A DNA stretch of 64,000 bases from Xylanibacter ruminicola (GTDB lineage: Bacteria > Bacteroidota > Bacteroidia > Bacteroidales > Bacteroidaceae): contig NZ_FNRF01000001.1 of NCBI RefSeq assembly GCF_900107775.1, positions 62,001-126,000 on the forward strand. Direction: 5' to 3'. The position numbers and the translations under genes were made by a program. Below, one piece after another: positions 51,857-60,020 of this stretch. The notes under the pieces were generated by a model that was given only the letters and a program-made list of their open reading frames with translations, was not told the DNA's origin and searched no databases. Position 1 is the first letter of the stretch. The number at the start of each line of letters is the position of its first letter.

Positions 51857-52178
51857 CTCTTTATACTTTTATCGTTATTATTTCCGTAGTGCGAGTAGGC
51901 ATAACGCCCGTAGCGACCATAAAAGCCGTAGCCATAGTAGTAGCCGTGCTTGCGCTTCGACATGTCGATGCCGTTAAGCACCATGCAGGGCTTGGGCAGC
52001 TTTTGTTCGGCTGCCAGCGTGTTTACAATCTTAATATCGGTTTTGTGCGTATAGTCGGCACGGCACACATAGCAGCTTACGTGGGCGTAGCGGGCTATCT
52101 GCAGCGTGTCGGTAACAAAACCCACAGGGGCGGTATCGATAATGATATAGCCGTATTCCTTACGCAGGATTTTTCTGT
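51853..52178 (-). pseudogene. C-terminal remnant of a Wzc-type tyrosine autokinase
   Basis: The frame reads IIIDTAPVGFVTDTLQIARYAH, then a C-terminus with nine tyrosines in a Gly/Tyr/Arg-rich tail (GYYYGYGFYGRYGRYAYSHY). This is the end of a bacterial tyrosine kinase for capsule/exopolysaccharide export (Walker B side plus tyrosine cluster). The Walker A, Chain_length_determinant and membrane parts are absent. Upstream the frame meets TAA about 12 nt before ILRKEYG, just past an ATGATAGGA start-like sequence. A promoter-like TACCTTTG sits at 52227-52234. The remnant could still be translated from GTG (51853-52125), but the protein would lack ATP binding. Confidence 0.8.
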
Positions 52179-52226
52179 GTTGTTATCCTATCATGTTCAG
52201 CCCGTTTAATTTTTCCTTTTGGAGTG

Positions 52227-52234
52227 CAAAGGTA
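52227..52234 (-). promoter_or_regulatory. Promoter-like -7 element upstream of the kinase remnant
   Basis: Minus-strand TACCTTTG followed by CACTCC, with a CTTG near-match to the -33 element about 22 nt upstream. It may be the promoter of the lost gene or drive the HAD gene. Confidence 0.45.
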
Positions 52235-52341
52235 CTGAAAATCAGGAAGAAATAGACAAGAAAAAAGGAGAAATCGACGATTAGTGTAATTTAACACTCA
52301 ACCTCGCCAATTTCTCATATCAATCAAGATTCACTTAAACT

Positions 52342-54264
52342 TTACTGCATGCGCAGGCACATCATAGTCAGGTCGTCGTTCGGGTCGGCACCATCGCGGT
52401 GGTGCTGAACCTCGTTATAAAGGGTTTCTATTACCTGCTGGGCACTCTCGAAGTGCGTGTTGCGTAGGATGGACAGCAGCTGGTCGTCGCCAAACTGCTC
52501 GTGCTCGCGATTCTCGGCCTCGTTCAGTCCGTCGGTATAAAGGAACAGCGCACGGCCCTTGATGGTGTCAATCTCCTCGCCCTGAAACTCCAAACCCGGC
52601 AGCACACCGATGGGGAAGTTGGGCAGCATCTGCAGGAACTCGCCATGGTGCTCGCCACCACCTATCACAGGCGGATTATGACCGGCATTGCAGAACTTGA
52701 GGTGGCCCGACTGCAGATTAACCATGCCCACAAACATAGTTACAAACATGTTGGTGGGGTTCTCGTCGCCCGAAAGGGCCTCGTTCATGTGAGTACAGAT
52801 GTCGGCAGGTGTCATCTGCTGGTTGGCCAACGTACGGAACAGACGGGTTACCTGCGCCATAAACAGCGAGGCTGGCACACCCTTACCACTCACATCGCCC
52901 ACGCAGAAGTACAGGTTATCGCCCTTGAGCAGATAGCCGTAAAGGTCGCCACCAACTTCCTTGGCGGGCGTCATCGAGGCATGCATATCCAGTCCCTCGC
53001 GGTTGGGGAACACACTGGGCAGCATGCTCATCTGTATGTTGCTGGCCACGTTGAGTTCACTCTCGATAGAGGCTTTCTGGGCAGTGGCAAGCTTCAACTC
53101 GTCGATATACTTTACCAACGACTGCTGCATGTTGCCAAACGAGTGACTGAGCTGACCGATCTCGTCGGTACGCTCGAAGTTAGGCAGCTCGGCATCGAAC
53201 TGACCCGAGGCAATGGTTTCGGCCTCGCGAGCCAGGCGGCGCAAGGGCTTCAGTTCGCGCGTGATAACATTAATGAATACACACAACATCACCAACAGAC
53301 CCACACACACAATGCCCATCACGGTGTGGCGCAGGCGGTTAAAGCCGCCAAAAATATCGCTCTCGGGACACACAATGGCCATAGAGCAGCCCGTTTTGCC
53401 CAACGGCTTGTAGAACACGTAGCTATCCTTGCCATCTATCACCATGCGGTGCATACCCTCTTCGCCACGCTGCATGGCATGACCCAGGGCTGTCAGAGCC
53501 GTGTCGGGCTCAAGCATGGTCTGCGTAAAAATAGTCTGCCGGGTAATCTTGGTACTGTCGGGATGCACAAAGTAGGTGCCACCACGACCTATCATAATAC
53601 TATAGGAATTAGGATAGGGTTTTACTGCCGAGATGGTTTGCGACAACCAGTTGATAGACAGACTGGTGTTGATAACGCCAATTACCGCGCCCTGCTTGTT
53701 TTGGATGGCCTGACAATAGGTGGTAACCATCTCGTAAGTATTAGTGGGGGCATCAAGGTCCATGTAAGGATCGGTCCAGCAGGCATGCCCCAGCAGTGTG
53801 GGCATCAGATACCAGTCCATAAAAAAGTACTGATAGTTTTCGCTACCGCCTTGCAGGGTACGGATGCTGTCGCCCTCGTACTTAGAGTAGGCCGAGAAAT
53901 AACGGCCATATTCCTTGAAATGATAAGGTTCGAAGGCGATAGAGCACGAGTAGAATTCGGGATTGTTACGCAACATGCCTGCGCTGTAAACAAACATCGA
54001 GTCGGCCTCGCCGGGATGCTGCTGCACCAGCCATGCCGTCATGTTCGATGCCACCTCTACGCGATTAAGGATACCCTCGACCTGTAGCGATGTACGATCA
54101 AGAATGGTAGTGGCACGATGGATGGCCTCCTGGCGCACCGCCTCGCGCGACTGATAGAACAGAAACCCGAGTGCAGCTATAAAGATAACAGCGGCAAACA
54201 TAACTACCCACAAGCTCACCCTGATGGATAGTTTACGACGTATATATGCTAATACTTTATTCAT
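52342..54264 (-). CDS. SpoIIE-type protein phosphatase with Cache sensor and HAMP
   Basis: The 640-residue inner-membrane protein has TM1 at about 15-35, a large periplasmic dCache-like sensor (about 40-305), TM2 (about 310-335), HAMP (about 335-390), a coiled-coil linker, and a PP2C-type SpoIIE domain (about 420-640). The metal-binding EVGGDLYGYL and FVGDVSGKGVPASLFMA are clear, with LFLYTDGLNEA later. It senses a periplasmic signal and dephosphorylates an unknown cytosolic protein, classically an anti-sigma antagonist. It follows a THI5-like binding protein gene by 12 bp; the binding protein may deliver the ligand. No partner kinase or antagonist is encoded nearby. Confidence 0.88.
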   Translation of the reverse strand: MNKVLAYIRRKLSIRVSLWVVMFAAVIFIAALGFLFYQSREAVRQEAIHRATTILDRTSLQVEGILNRVEVASNMTAWLVQQHPGEADSMFVYSAGMLRNNPEFYSCSIAFEPYHFKEYGRYFSAYSKYEGDSIRTLQGGSENYQYFFMDWYLMPTLLGHACWTDPYMDLDAPTNTYEMVTTYCQAIQNKQGAVIGVINTSLSINWLSQTISAVKPYPNSYSIMIGRGGTYFVHPDSTKITRQTIFTQTMLEPDTALTALGHAMQRGEEGMHRMVIDGKDSYVFYKPLGKTGCSMAIVCPESDIFGGFNRLRHTVMGIVCVGLLVMLCVFINVITRELKPLRRLAREAETIASGQFDAELPNFERTDEIGQLSHSFGNMQQSLVKYIDELKLATAQKASIESELNVASNIQMSMLPSVFPNREGLDMHASMTPAKEVGGDLYGYLLKGDNLYFCVGDVSGKGVPASLFMAQVTRLFRTLANQQMTPADICTHMNEALSGDENPTNMFVTMFVGMVNLQSGHLKFCNAGHNPPVIGGGEHHGEFLQMLPNFPIGVLPGLEFQGEEIDTIKGRALFLYTDGLNEAENREHEQFGDDQLLSILRNTHFESAQQVIETLYNEVQHHRDGADPNDDLTMMCLRMQ

Positions 54265-54276
54265 AACTGTACACTA

Positions 54277-55236
54277 TCATTTAGCTATTAACTCCTGGTA
54301 TGTCACTTCGCGATCAAGCATGCGGTTCTGCAGCATCAGGTGGCTGGCGCGTTTCACCATATCGGGGCGCAAACGGAACTCGCGTTTCTTCGACTCGCGA
54401 TCCACCTGCAATCGCAACACTTCCTTCAGCATCAGCTGCTGCATCACACGGTTGGTGCCTATCTTCTCCCTGTCCACATACTTCATCACGATATCAAGCG
54501 TTTCGTTGGGATGTTTGGCCGCATACTCCCACCCCTTCTTACTGGCCTGGGCAAAGCGTATGGCCTTGTCGCGGTGCTTCTCGTAGTAGCTGCGCGTCAT
54601 GTACACGCCATCCTCCTGCACATTATAGCCATGGTCGCAAAAGCGATACACGTTCTTATCGGTTATGGTGATACCTGCCTGCACCAGCTGGTAGTACTCG
54701 TTGTAGCTCATGGCCAGTGTGGCATCGAGTGCCCCCGCCACAAACAGATTTACGTTCTGGGCAAAACGCACAAACTCGTAGTTCAGGTGGTCCATGATAC
54801 TCATGCAGATGGCCAGCTGACCGAAACCCACACTCCAAATACCCACACGGGCGCCCTTTTGCTTGAGCGGGTCCTCGTTACGGGCCGATACAATCACCAT
54901 GGCGTTGTTCATGGATGTTTGCAGAATGTTTACCAATGGTATGCCGCCATCAACCACCTCTAAGGCCTGGCACAATTGCAGTGTGGTGGCCTGACACTGG
55001 TTCTGCTGCAATCGGGCCATAGCGGGCTGTGTGGCCGTGGGGTGCTCTATACGCACCTTTACACCAGCATCGCGGTAAAAGCCCTTGGCCTCGGCCACAT
55101 AATAGCCGGCAAACTGCGCCTGCGCCGTCCACTGAGGCGTAAACACAATAGTCTCGTCCTGTGCCGCCATCAAGAGGGGTACCATACTAAAGCATAGGGT
55201 TAGGATGACCGTGAGCATCCGATGTTTCGTATCCAT
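54277..55236 (-). CDS. Periplasmic substrate-binding protein, NMT1/THI5-like
   Basis: The protein has 319 residues with a signal peptide (about 1-25, ending LLMAAQ). The mature part reads TIVFTPQWTAQAQFAGYYVAEAKGFYRDAGVKV, the standard opening of NMT1/THI5/SsuA binding proteins, which bind pyrimidine precursors, sulfonates and similar compounds. ABC transporter permease and ATPase genes are missing; instead a Cache-SpoIIE phosphatase follows. I infer a sensing rather than transport role. A strong promoter precedes it: TTTG 55309-55306 and TATCTTTG 55285-55278 separated by 20 nt, about 42 nt before ATG. Confidence 0.88.
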   Translation of the reverse strand: MDTKHRMLTVILTLCFSMVPLLMAAQDETIVFTPQWTAQAQFAGYYVAEAKGFYRDAGVKVRIEHPTATQPAMARLQQNQCQATTLQLCQALEVVDGGIPLVNILQTSMNNAMVIVSARNEDPLKQKGARVGIWSVGFGQLAICMSIMDHLNYEFVRFAQNVNLFVAGALDATLAMSYNEYYQLVQAGITITDKNVYRFCDHGYNVQEDGVYMTRSYYEKHRDKAIRFAQASKKGWEYAAKHPNETLDIVMKYVDREKIGTNRVMQQLMLKEVLRLQVDRESKKREFRLRPDMVKRASHLMLQNRMLDREVTYQELIAK

Positions 55237-55277
55237 AACAGTATCAACAATATAGTTTTAAGAGGTTTCTGCGGTGG

Positions 55278-55309
55278 CAAAGATAGTATTTTTTCCGGAA
55301 ACATCCAAA
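55278..55309 (-). promoter_or_regulatory. Complete Bacteroidetes promoter for the binding-protein/phosphatase operon
   Basis: On the minus strand TTTG (55309-55306), a 20-nt spacer, then TATCTTTG (55285-55278), an exact match to the TTTG-N19-21-TAnnTTTG consensus. The leader to ATG 55236 is about 38 nt. Confidence 0.8.
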
Positions 55310-55398
55310 CGTTTCTGTAAACTTTTTGGTTTTCGGGCTTCTTAAGAAAATATAAATCGAGCGATTGGCTGAAAAATAAGCCCATTTGGTTGAAGAGA

Positions 55399-55430
55399 TT
55401 TGTATAGTTCAACCTTTCGACATACCTTTG
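55399..55430 (+). promoter_or_regulatory. Complete Bacteroidetes promoter facing a non-coding stretch
   Basis: TTTG (55399-55402), a 20-nt spacer and TACCTTTG (55423-55430) match the consensus exactly. No gene follows on the plus strand before the terminator at 55545-55570. Confidence 0.75.
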
Positions 55431-55435
55431 CACCA

Positions 55436-55578
55436 GAAAAAGTGATCAATAGTTCAAGTAAATAATGGTAATGAGTTAGTTTTTTCATACATTTATAGTT
55501 TTTGTTAGTATAATGATTAGTAATTGGTTAGTAAGTTAGAAAAGTTAGGGGCGCAGTGATGCGCCCCTAATTTATTAT
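55436..55578 (+). ncRNA. Candidate small RNA, about 130-140 nt
   Basis: A consensus promoter (55399-55430) and a strong hairpin terminator (55545-55570) frame this AU-rich stretch on the plus strand. The only ATG read in it is a four-codon ATGGTAATGAGTTAG. The body contains repeated GTTAGT/TTAGTA-type words and no other stem that I can see. Start about 55436 and end about 55578 are inferred. It lies in the 341-bp gap between the binding-protein gene and the U32 gene, both on the other strand; the 3' end may overlap the U32 message end. No Rfam family was recognised from memory. Confidence 0.5.
55545..55570. terminator. Strong hairpin between the candidate small RNA and the U32 gene
   Basis: A 10-bp perfect stem (55545-55554 with 55561-55570, TTAGGGGCGC and complement) has a 6-nt loop AGTGAT. 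T-rich sequence follows on the plus strand (TTTATTATTATT). It can end the plus-strand RNA and also the minus-strand U32 gene. Confidence 0.8.
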
Positions 55579-56825
55579 TATTCAGCAGGTTCAACCTGTT
55601 CGAGTTTAAACAGCTTATCGCTCTGGCGTACCTTGCCTGTTACGGCTATCGATACGCGGGTGCCCTTCTCGGCTACCTCAACCGGACCGTTATCGCCGTG
55701 AATCTCTTCGGCCGTTACATACATCACACCGGTGGTAGGACCGGTAATCAGCATCTTGTCGCCTACCTTAAAGGTGTTTGCCTCAACCGTAAACTCGGCC
55801 ACACCCAGGTTCGAGAAGTATTTCACGCCCTTACCAATGTAAACCTTGCGCTCGGTGGCGTTGCTGCCGTAGTGTTTGTTCCACTCGCCCATGGTCTGGC
55901 CCTGATAGTAGCCATCCCAGAAACCGCGGTTAAAAACGGTAGCCAGACGGGCATCCCACTCGTCCTTCTTCTCCTCGGTAAAAGTACCATCCAGCACAGC
56001 CTGAATAGCCTCCTTGTAGGCTGTAACCACGGTGTAAACATATTCGGGACCACGGGCACGGCCCTCTATCTTAAACACGCGCACACCGCTCTTCATCATG
56101 CGATCGATAAAGCGCACGGTCTTCAGGTCCTTCGGACTCATAATATACTTATTGTCGATATCCAGCTGGTAGCCAGTCTCGTTGTCGGTAGCGGTGTACG
56201 AACGGCGGCAAATCTGAATGCACTCGCCGCGGTTGGCACTGCGGTTGGCGGCATGCAGACTCATGTAGCACTTACCGCTGATAGCCATGCACAGGGCGCC
56301 GTGACAGAACATTTCGATACGTATCTGCTGGCCACTGGGACCGCAGATGTGCTGCTCCTCGACCTGACGGAAAATCTCGGCCACCTGGTCCATGTTCAGC
56401 TCGCGGGCCAGCACTACCACATCGGCAAACTGGGCGTAGAACTTCAGAGCCTCGATATTAGAGATGTTGAGCTGGGTTGAGAGGTGAACCTCCTGACCTA
56501 CCTTGCGACAGTAAGTCATTACAGCCACATCGCTGGCTATCACGGCCGAAATGCCAGCCTGCTTGGCGGCATCGATAATCTCGTGCATCAAGGGGATATC
56601 CTCGCCATAGATGATGGTATTGACTGTAAGGTAGCTCTTAATGCCATGTTCATCGCAGGTCTGGGCAATCTCGCGCAGATCGTCGATGGTAAAAGTAGTT
56701 GCCGAATGGGCACGCATGTTCAACTTCTCGATGCCGAAGTAAATACTGTCGGCACCAGCCTGTATTGCAGCTGCAAGGCTCTCGCGCGAGCCCACAGGTG
56801 CCATTATTTCGTAATCCTGTATCAT
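55578..56825 (-). CDS. Peptidase U32 family protein (TrhP/RlhA-like)
   Basis: The 415-residue protein has EIMAPVGSRESLAAAIQAGADSIYFG at the N-terminus and the conserved EMFCHGALCMAISGKCYMS with RGECIQICRRSY, which carries the cysteines of the family. Former collagenase-like U32 proteins are now known as RNA hydroxylases for tRNA or 23S rRNA (TrhP, RlhA). The short C-terminal domain (about 330-415) is a beta-barrel-like addition. It is the last gene of a run that begins with two deoxynucleoside kinases. A heptad array fills the gap upstream. Confidence 0.88.
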   Translation of the reverse strand: MIQDYEIMAPVGSRESLAAAIQAGADSIYFGIEKLNMRAHSATTFTIDDLREIAQTCDEHGIKSYLTVNTIIYGEDIPLMHEIIDAAKQAGISAVIASDVAVMTYCRKVGQEVHLSTQLNISNIEALKFYAQFADVVVLARELNMDQVAEIFRQVEEQHICGPSGQQIRIEMFCHGALCMAISGKCYMSLHAANRSANRGECIQICRRSYTATDNETGYQLDIDNKYIMSPKDLKTVRFIDRMMKSGVRVFKIEGRARGPEYVYTVVTAYKEAIQAVLDGTFTEEKKDEWDARLATVFNRGFWDGYYQGQTMGEWNKHYGSNATERKVYIGKGVKYFSNLGVAEFTVEANTFKVGDKMLITGPTTGVMYVTAEEIHGDNGPVEVAEKGTRVSIAVTGKVRQSDKLFKLEQVEPAE

Positions 56826-56830
56826 TTATC

Positions 56831-56858
56831 TTTGAACTTTGAACATTGAATTTTAAAC
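56831..56858 (-). repeat. Heptad array between U32 and the second kinase gene
   Basis: Four units of types TTTGAAC (twice), ATTGAAT and TTTAAAC (plus-strand reading). The array begins 6 bp after the U32 start codon's complement and ends 2 bp before the complement of the kinase stop (56860-56862). Confidence 0.85.
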
Positions 56859-56859
56859 T

Positions 56860-57480
56860 TTACTCCATGGGGAAGAGACCATACAGCTTCTGATCGATGA
56901 GTTCGCAAACCTTCTGGAAATCCTCTGGGCGGTCGCCAAACTTACAGGTATCGCCATTTACAATAATCAGCGGACCTTTGTAGGTAGCAATCCAGTCCTC
57001 GTAACGTTTCTCCAATCCCTGCAGGTAATCCAGGCGCATGGTCTGCTCGTACTCACGTCCGCGCTTGGCAATCTGCTCAACCAGCGTAGGTATGCTCGAA
57101 CGGATATAAATCATCAGGTCGGGCAGTTTCACGAGCGACATCATCAGGTCGAACAGGTCGGTATAGTTAGCAAAGTCGCGATCGCTCATCATTCCCTGAT
57201 CGTGCAGGTTGGGCGCAAAAATGCGTGCATCCTCGAAAATGGTACGATCCTGAATCAGGGTATCCTTACTCTGCGAAATCTCAACCACCTCCTTGAAACG
57301 CTTGTTCAGGAAGTAAATCTGAAGATTAAACGACCAACGAGGCATATCGGCATAGAAATCAGCCAGATACGGGTTATTATCAACTGGCTCGAAACGGGGA
57401 ATCCAGTTGTAACGATGTGCCAACAACTTAGTAAGCGTGGTCTTGCCACTACCAATGTTTCCTGCTACTGCAATATGCAT
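56860..57480 (-). CDS. Deoxynucleoside kinase (second of a pair)
   Basis: The 206-residue dNK-fold kinase has P-loop GNIGSGKTTLTK (residues 7-18), substrate-binding FEPVDNNPYLADFYAD and QDRTIFEDARIF, then the lid RGREYEQTMRLDYL. It phosphorylates deoxyadenosine or deoxyguanosine, salvaging DNA precursors. It is a close paralog of the next gene upstream. In lactobacilli a dAK/dGK pair forms a heterodimer, so the two may work together here. Its start lies just upstream of a heptad array. Confidence 0.93.
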   Translation of the reverse strand: MHIAVAGNIGSGKTTLTKLLAHRYNWIPRFEPVDNNPYLADFYADMPRWSFNLQIYFLNKRFKEVVEISQSKDTLIQDRTIFEDARIFAPNLHDQGMMSDRDFANYTDLFDLMMSLVKLPDLMIYIRSSIPTLVEQIAKRGREYEQTMRLDYLQGLEKRYEDWIATYKGPLIIVNGDTCKFGDRPEDFQKVCELIDQKLYGLFPME

Positions 57481-57490
57481 ACTATCTTTA

Positions 57491-57518
57491 CATTAAAGAT
57501 TAAACATTAAACATTAAA
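57491..57518 (-). repeat. Heptad array filling the junction of the two kinase genes
   Basis: Four units of types CATTAAA (three copies) and GATTAAA (plus-strand reading), the same unit types as the purE-ispG junction 14 kb away. The complement of the upstream kinase stop codon (57514-57516) is inside the array. Confidence 0.85.
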
Positions 57519-58128
57519 ACAGTCCAAAGAGAGTTGCATCGATTTTGTCGATGATGCCAGAGAGGTCCTTAGGAATGTTAAGGAAGTCGAGATTATCTTT
57601 CTCGATAGTAATCACACGACCGGGGTATTTGTTCTTGATAAAGTCGTCGTAACGACGATTCAGGTTCTGCAGATACTCCAGCTGTATGCTCTGTTCGTAG
57701 TCGCGGCCACGCTTCTGGATATTGCTTACCAAATGGGGCACCGAAGCACGCAGATAAATCATCAGGTCGGGTACTTTCATCACCGTCATCATCTGCTCAA
57801 ACAGTTCCATGTAAGTCTCGTAGTCGCGCTCGCTCAGGTTACCCATATCGCGGTTATTCTCCATAAACACATACACACCCTCGTAGATGGTACGGTCCTG
57901 AATAATAGTGTGATCAGCCTGAGCAATCGTAATCAGATCGCGGAAGCGTTCCTTCAGAAAATACACCTCCATATTAAACGACCAACGGTGAATATCGCGG
58001 TAGTAATCCTCGAGATACGGGTTATGCTCTACGGCCTCAAACCTCGGTTCCCAGCCATAGTGTTTGGCCAGGAGCTTGGTGAGCGTAGACTTGCCACTAC
58101 CTATATTTCCTGCTACTGCGATATGCAT
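57514..58128 (-). CDS. Deoxynucleoside kinase (first of a pair)
   Basis: This is a 204-residue paralog of the next gene. P-loop GNIGSGKSTLTK, FEAVEHNPYLEDYYRD, QDRTIYEGVYVF and the lid RGRDYEQSIQLEYL are visible. The differences at the substrate site (NNPYLADFYA in one, HNPYLEDYYR in the other) suggest different base preferences. The minus-strand promoter TATCTTTG lies near 58145-58153, facing away from the C1 peptidase promoter. Confidence 0.93.
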   Translation of the reverse strand: MHIAVAGNIGSGKSTLTKLLAKHYGWEPRFEAVEHNPYLEDYYRDIHRWSFNMEVYFLKERFRDLITIAQADHTIIQDRTIYEGVYVFMENNRDMGNLSERDYETYMELFEQMMTVMKVPDLMIYLRASVPHLVSNIQKRGRDYEQSIQLEYLQNLNRRYDDFIKNKYPGRVITIEKDNLDFLNIPKDLSGIIDKIDATLFGLF

Positions 58129-58250
58129 ACTTAATTGAATTGGGCTGCAAAGATACTACTTTTTCGGCACGTATTATGGATTTTATCGATTTTTTTTCGT
58201 TCGGCCATATATTTTTCATATTAATTCGCTGAATTCGCTCCAAAATATAT

Positions 58251-58258
58251 TATCTTTG
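58251..58258 (+). promoter_or_regulatory. -7 element 4 nt before the C1 peptidase start codon
   Basis: TATCTTTG, then CAGC, then ATG 58263. Transcription should begin at or beside the ATG, giving a leaderless message. A 9-bp direct repeat (AATTCGCT) lies just upstream. Confidence 0.6.
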
Positions 58259-58262
58259 CAGC

Positions 58263-59054
58263 ATGAAACTTAAAACCGTGATGGCATGTGCAGTTGTTTT
58301 GGCTATACTGATGGGAAGTTGTGCCCACCAGCAAAGTGTTTATACCCCCGAGGGCAAGCATTTTACCAACGAGGTACTGAACCGCATGACACCCGTAAAG
58401 GACCAGGGCGAAAGCCAGACATGCTGGATTTACGCCATGCTGGCCGCCATTGAGACCGAGCACCTGAGCTGGGGCGACTCGGTAAACTTGTCACCCTACT
58501 ATATCGAGAAGATGATTGAGCAGGAGAAGGCCTGTCCCGCCACCAAGCGCGGCGAGCCCACCACCCTTATCAGCATGATTGAGAAATACGGCATCTGCGG
58601 CTACGACGCCATGCGCAAGATAACAACGCCTGCCCCAAAGTGGGTGTTTATGCTGGGCGCACAGTACACCCCGCAGGAGTTTGCCCGCAGCGTGTGCAAG
58701 CCTGGCGAGTACATTGCCCTGACCAGCAACAGCCATCAGCCCTATAACGAGGAGGCCGAGCTGGAGGTGCCCGACAACTGGACCCACGAGCGCTATCTGA
58801 ACATACCGATGGACTCGCTGTTGGCTAAGACCGAGCGTGCCGTGCGTAACCACCACGGAGTGTGCTGGGAAGACGAGAACCACGCCATGGCCATCGTAGG
58901 ACTGGCCCACGACGAGGATGGCGAGCGCTACTTTATCATGAAGAACTCGTGGGGCGACCAAGGTCCGTACGGCGGACTGGAATACTATCCCATGGCACGT
59001 TTCTGCCAGGAAACCGTAGCCGTAGAGATGACTAACCAAGCATATCAGAACTAA
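58263..59054 (+). CDS. Papain-family (C1) cysteine peptidase, lipoprotein
   Basis: The 263-residue protein has a lipoprotein signal ending LMGSC (Cys20). The papain motifs are complete: oxyanion Gln48 and nucleophile Cys54 in PVKDQGESQTCWIYA, His207 in ENHAMAIVG and Asn228 in MKNSWGDQG. The layout is nearer to bleomycin-hydrolase/PepC (C1B) than to plant papain. It would digest peptides at the cell surface or in the periplasm. ATG 58263 gives a good lipoprotein signal but leaves almost no leader; ATG 58281 would also give a short signal. It is 15 bp before the aldo/keto reductase and may be cotranscribed. Confidence 0.85.
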   Translation: MKLKTVMACAVVLAILMGSCAHQQSVYTPEGKHFTNEVLNRMTPVKDQGESQTCWIYAMLAAIETEHLSWGDSVNLSPYYIEKMIEQEKACPATKRGEPTTLISMIEKYGICGYDAMRKITTPAPKWVFMLGAQYTPQEFARSVCKPGEYIALTSNSHQPYNEEAELEVPDNWTHERYLNIPMDSLLAKTERAVRNHHGVCWEDENHAMAIVGLAHDEDGERYFIMKNSWGDQGPYGGLEYYPMARFCQETVAVEMTNQAYQN

Positions 59055-59069
59055 CTTATATCAATAAAT

Positions 59070-60020
59070 ATGATTTACAACGAAATCGGAAAAACAGGCA
59101 TGAAGGTATCAAACTTAGGTTTCGGTGCCTCATCGCTGGGCGGCGTGTTCCATAGCATCCGCGAAGAAGAGGGAATAGAGGCTGTACACACAGCCGTTGA
59201 CAATGGTATCAACTTTATCGACGTGTCGCCCTACTATGGTCACCTGAAGGCCGAAACCGTACTGGGCAAGGCGCTGAAGGAGATTCCACACAGTAAGTAT
59301 TTCATATCTACCAAAGTGGGCCGCTACGGACATAACGGCGTGAACACCTGGGACTACAGCGCCAAGCGCGCTCAGGAGAGTGTGTACGAGAGTATGGAAC
59401 GCCTGAACGTGGATTACATCGACCTGATTAATGTACACGACATTGAGTTCCAGGGTGACATGGAAGGCGGCCTGCAACTGATTGTTGACGAGACCCTGCC
59501 TGCCCTGGTAGAACTTCGCGAAAAGGGTATTGTAAAGCACGTGGGTATTACCGACCTGCAGCCAGAAAACCTGAAGTGGGTGGTAGAGCATGCCCCCGAG
59601 GGTACGGTAGAAAGCATCCTGAACTTCTGCCACTACTCGCTGAACGACACACTGCTGGCCGATTACCTGGGATTTTTTGAACAGCACAACGTAGGTGTTA
59701 TCAATGCCTCGCCATTCTCAATGGGCCTGCTGTCGCAACGTGGCGCCCCCGCATGGCACCCGGCCAGCAAGGATCTGCAGGAGGCTTGTGCCAAGGCTGC
59801 CAAGTACTGCGAGGAACAGGGCTATCCTATCGACAAACTGGCCATCCAGTTCTCAACCAGTCTTAATCCACGCATCGCCACTACCCTATTCAGCAGCGCC
59901 AACCCCAAGAATGTACTCAAGAACATACAGTACGTTAACGAACCTATGGATGAGCAGCTGGTAAAGAAGGTACAGGAGATTATCGGCGACCAAATGTTTG
60001 TAAGATGGAAAAACTCATAA
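59070..60020 (+). CDS. Aldo/keto reductase, aldose 1-dehydrogenase-like
   Basis: The 316-residue AKR barrel has the catalytic tetrad Asp51 and Tyr56 (NFIDVSPYYG), Lys82 (FISTKVGRYG) and His123 (LINVHDIE). The sequence style is that of D-threo-aldose/L-fucose 1-dehydrogenases and L-galactose dehydrogenase, which oxidise a free sugar at C1 to the lactone. It overlaps the amidohydrolase gene by 16 bp, and a zinc dehydrogenase, a FucP permease and a GH97 enzyme follow. I infer non-phosphorylative oxidation of L-fucose or a related sugar. Confidence 0.87.
   Translation: MIYNEIGKTGMKVSNLGFGASSLGGVFHSIREEEGIEAVHTAVDNGINFIDVSPYYGHLKAETVLGKALKEIPHSKYFISTKVGRYGHNGVNTWDYSAKRAQESVYESMERLNVDYIDLINVHDIEFQGDMEGGLQLIVDETLPALVELREKGIVKHVGITDLQPENLKWVVEHAPEGTVESILNFCHYSLNDTLLADYLGFFEQHNVGVINASPFSMGLLSQRGAPAWHPASKDLQEACAKAAKYCEEQGYPIDKLAIQFSTSLNPRIATTLFSSANPKNVLKNIQYVNEPMDEQLVKKVQEIIGDQMFVRWKNS

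Noticed and set aside
55343..55486. A 48-codon minus-strand reading frame (MKKLTHYHYLLELL...) in the 341-bp gap
   Set aside because: It runs against the consensus plus-strand promoter, crosses the -7 and -33 boxes, and has no recognisable domain. I keep the small-RNA reading instead.
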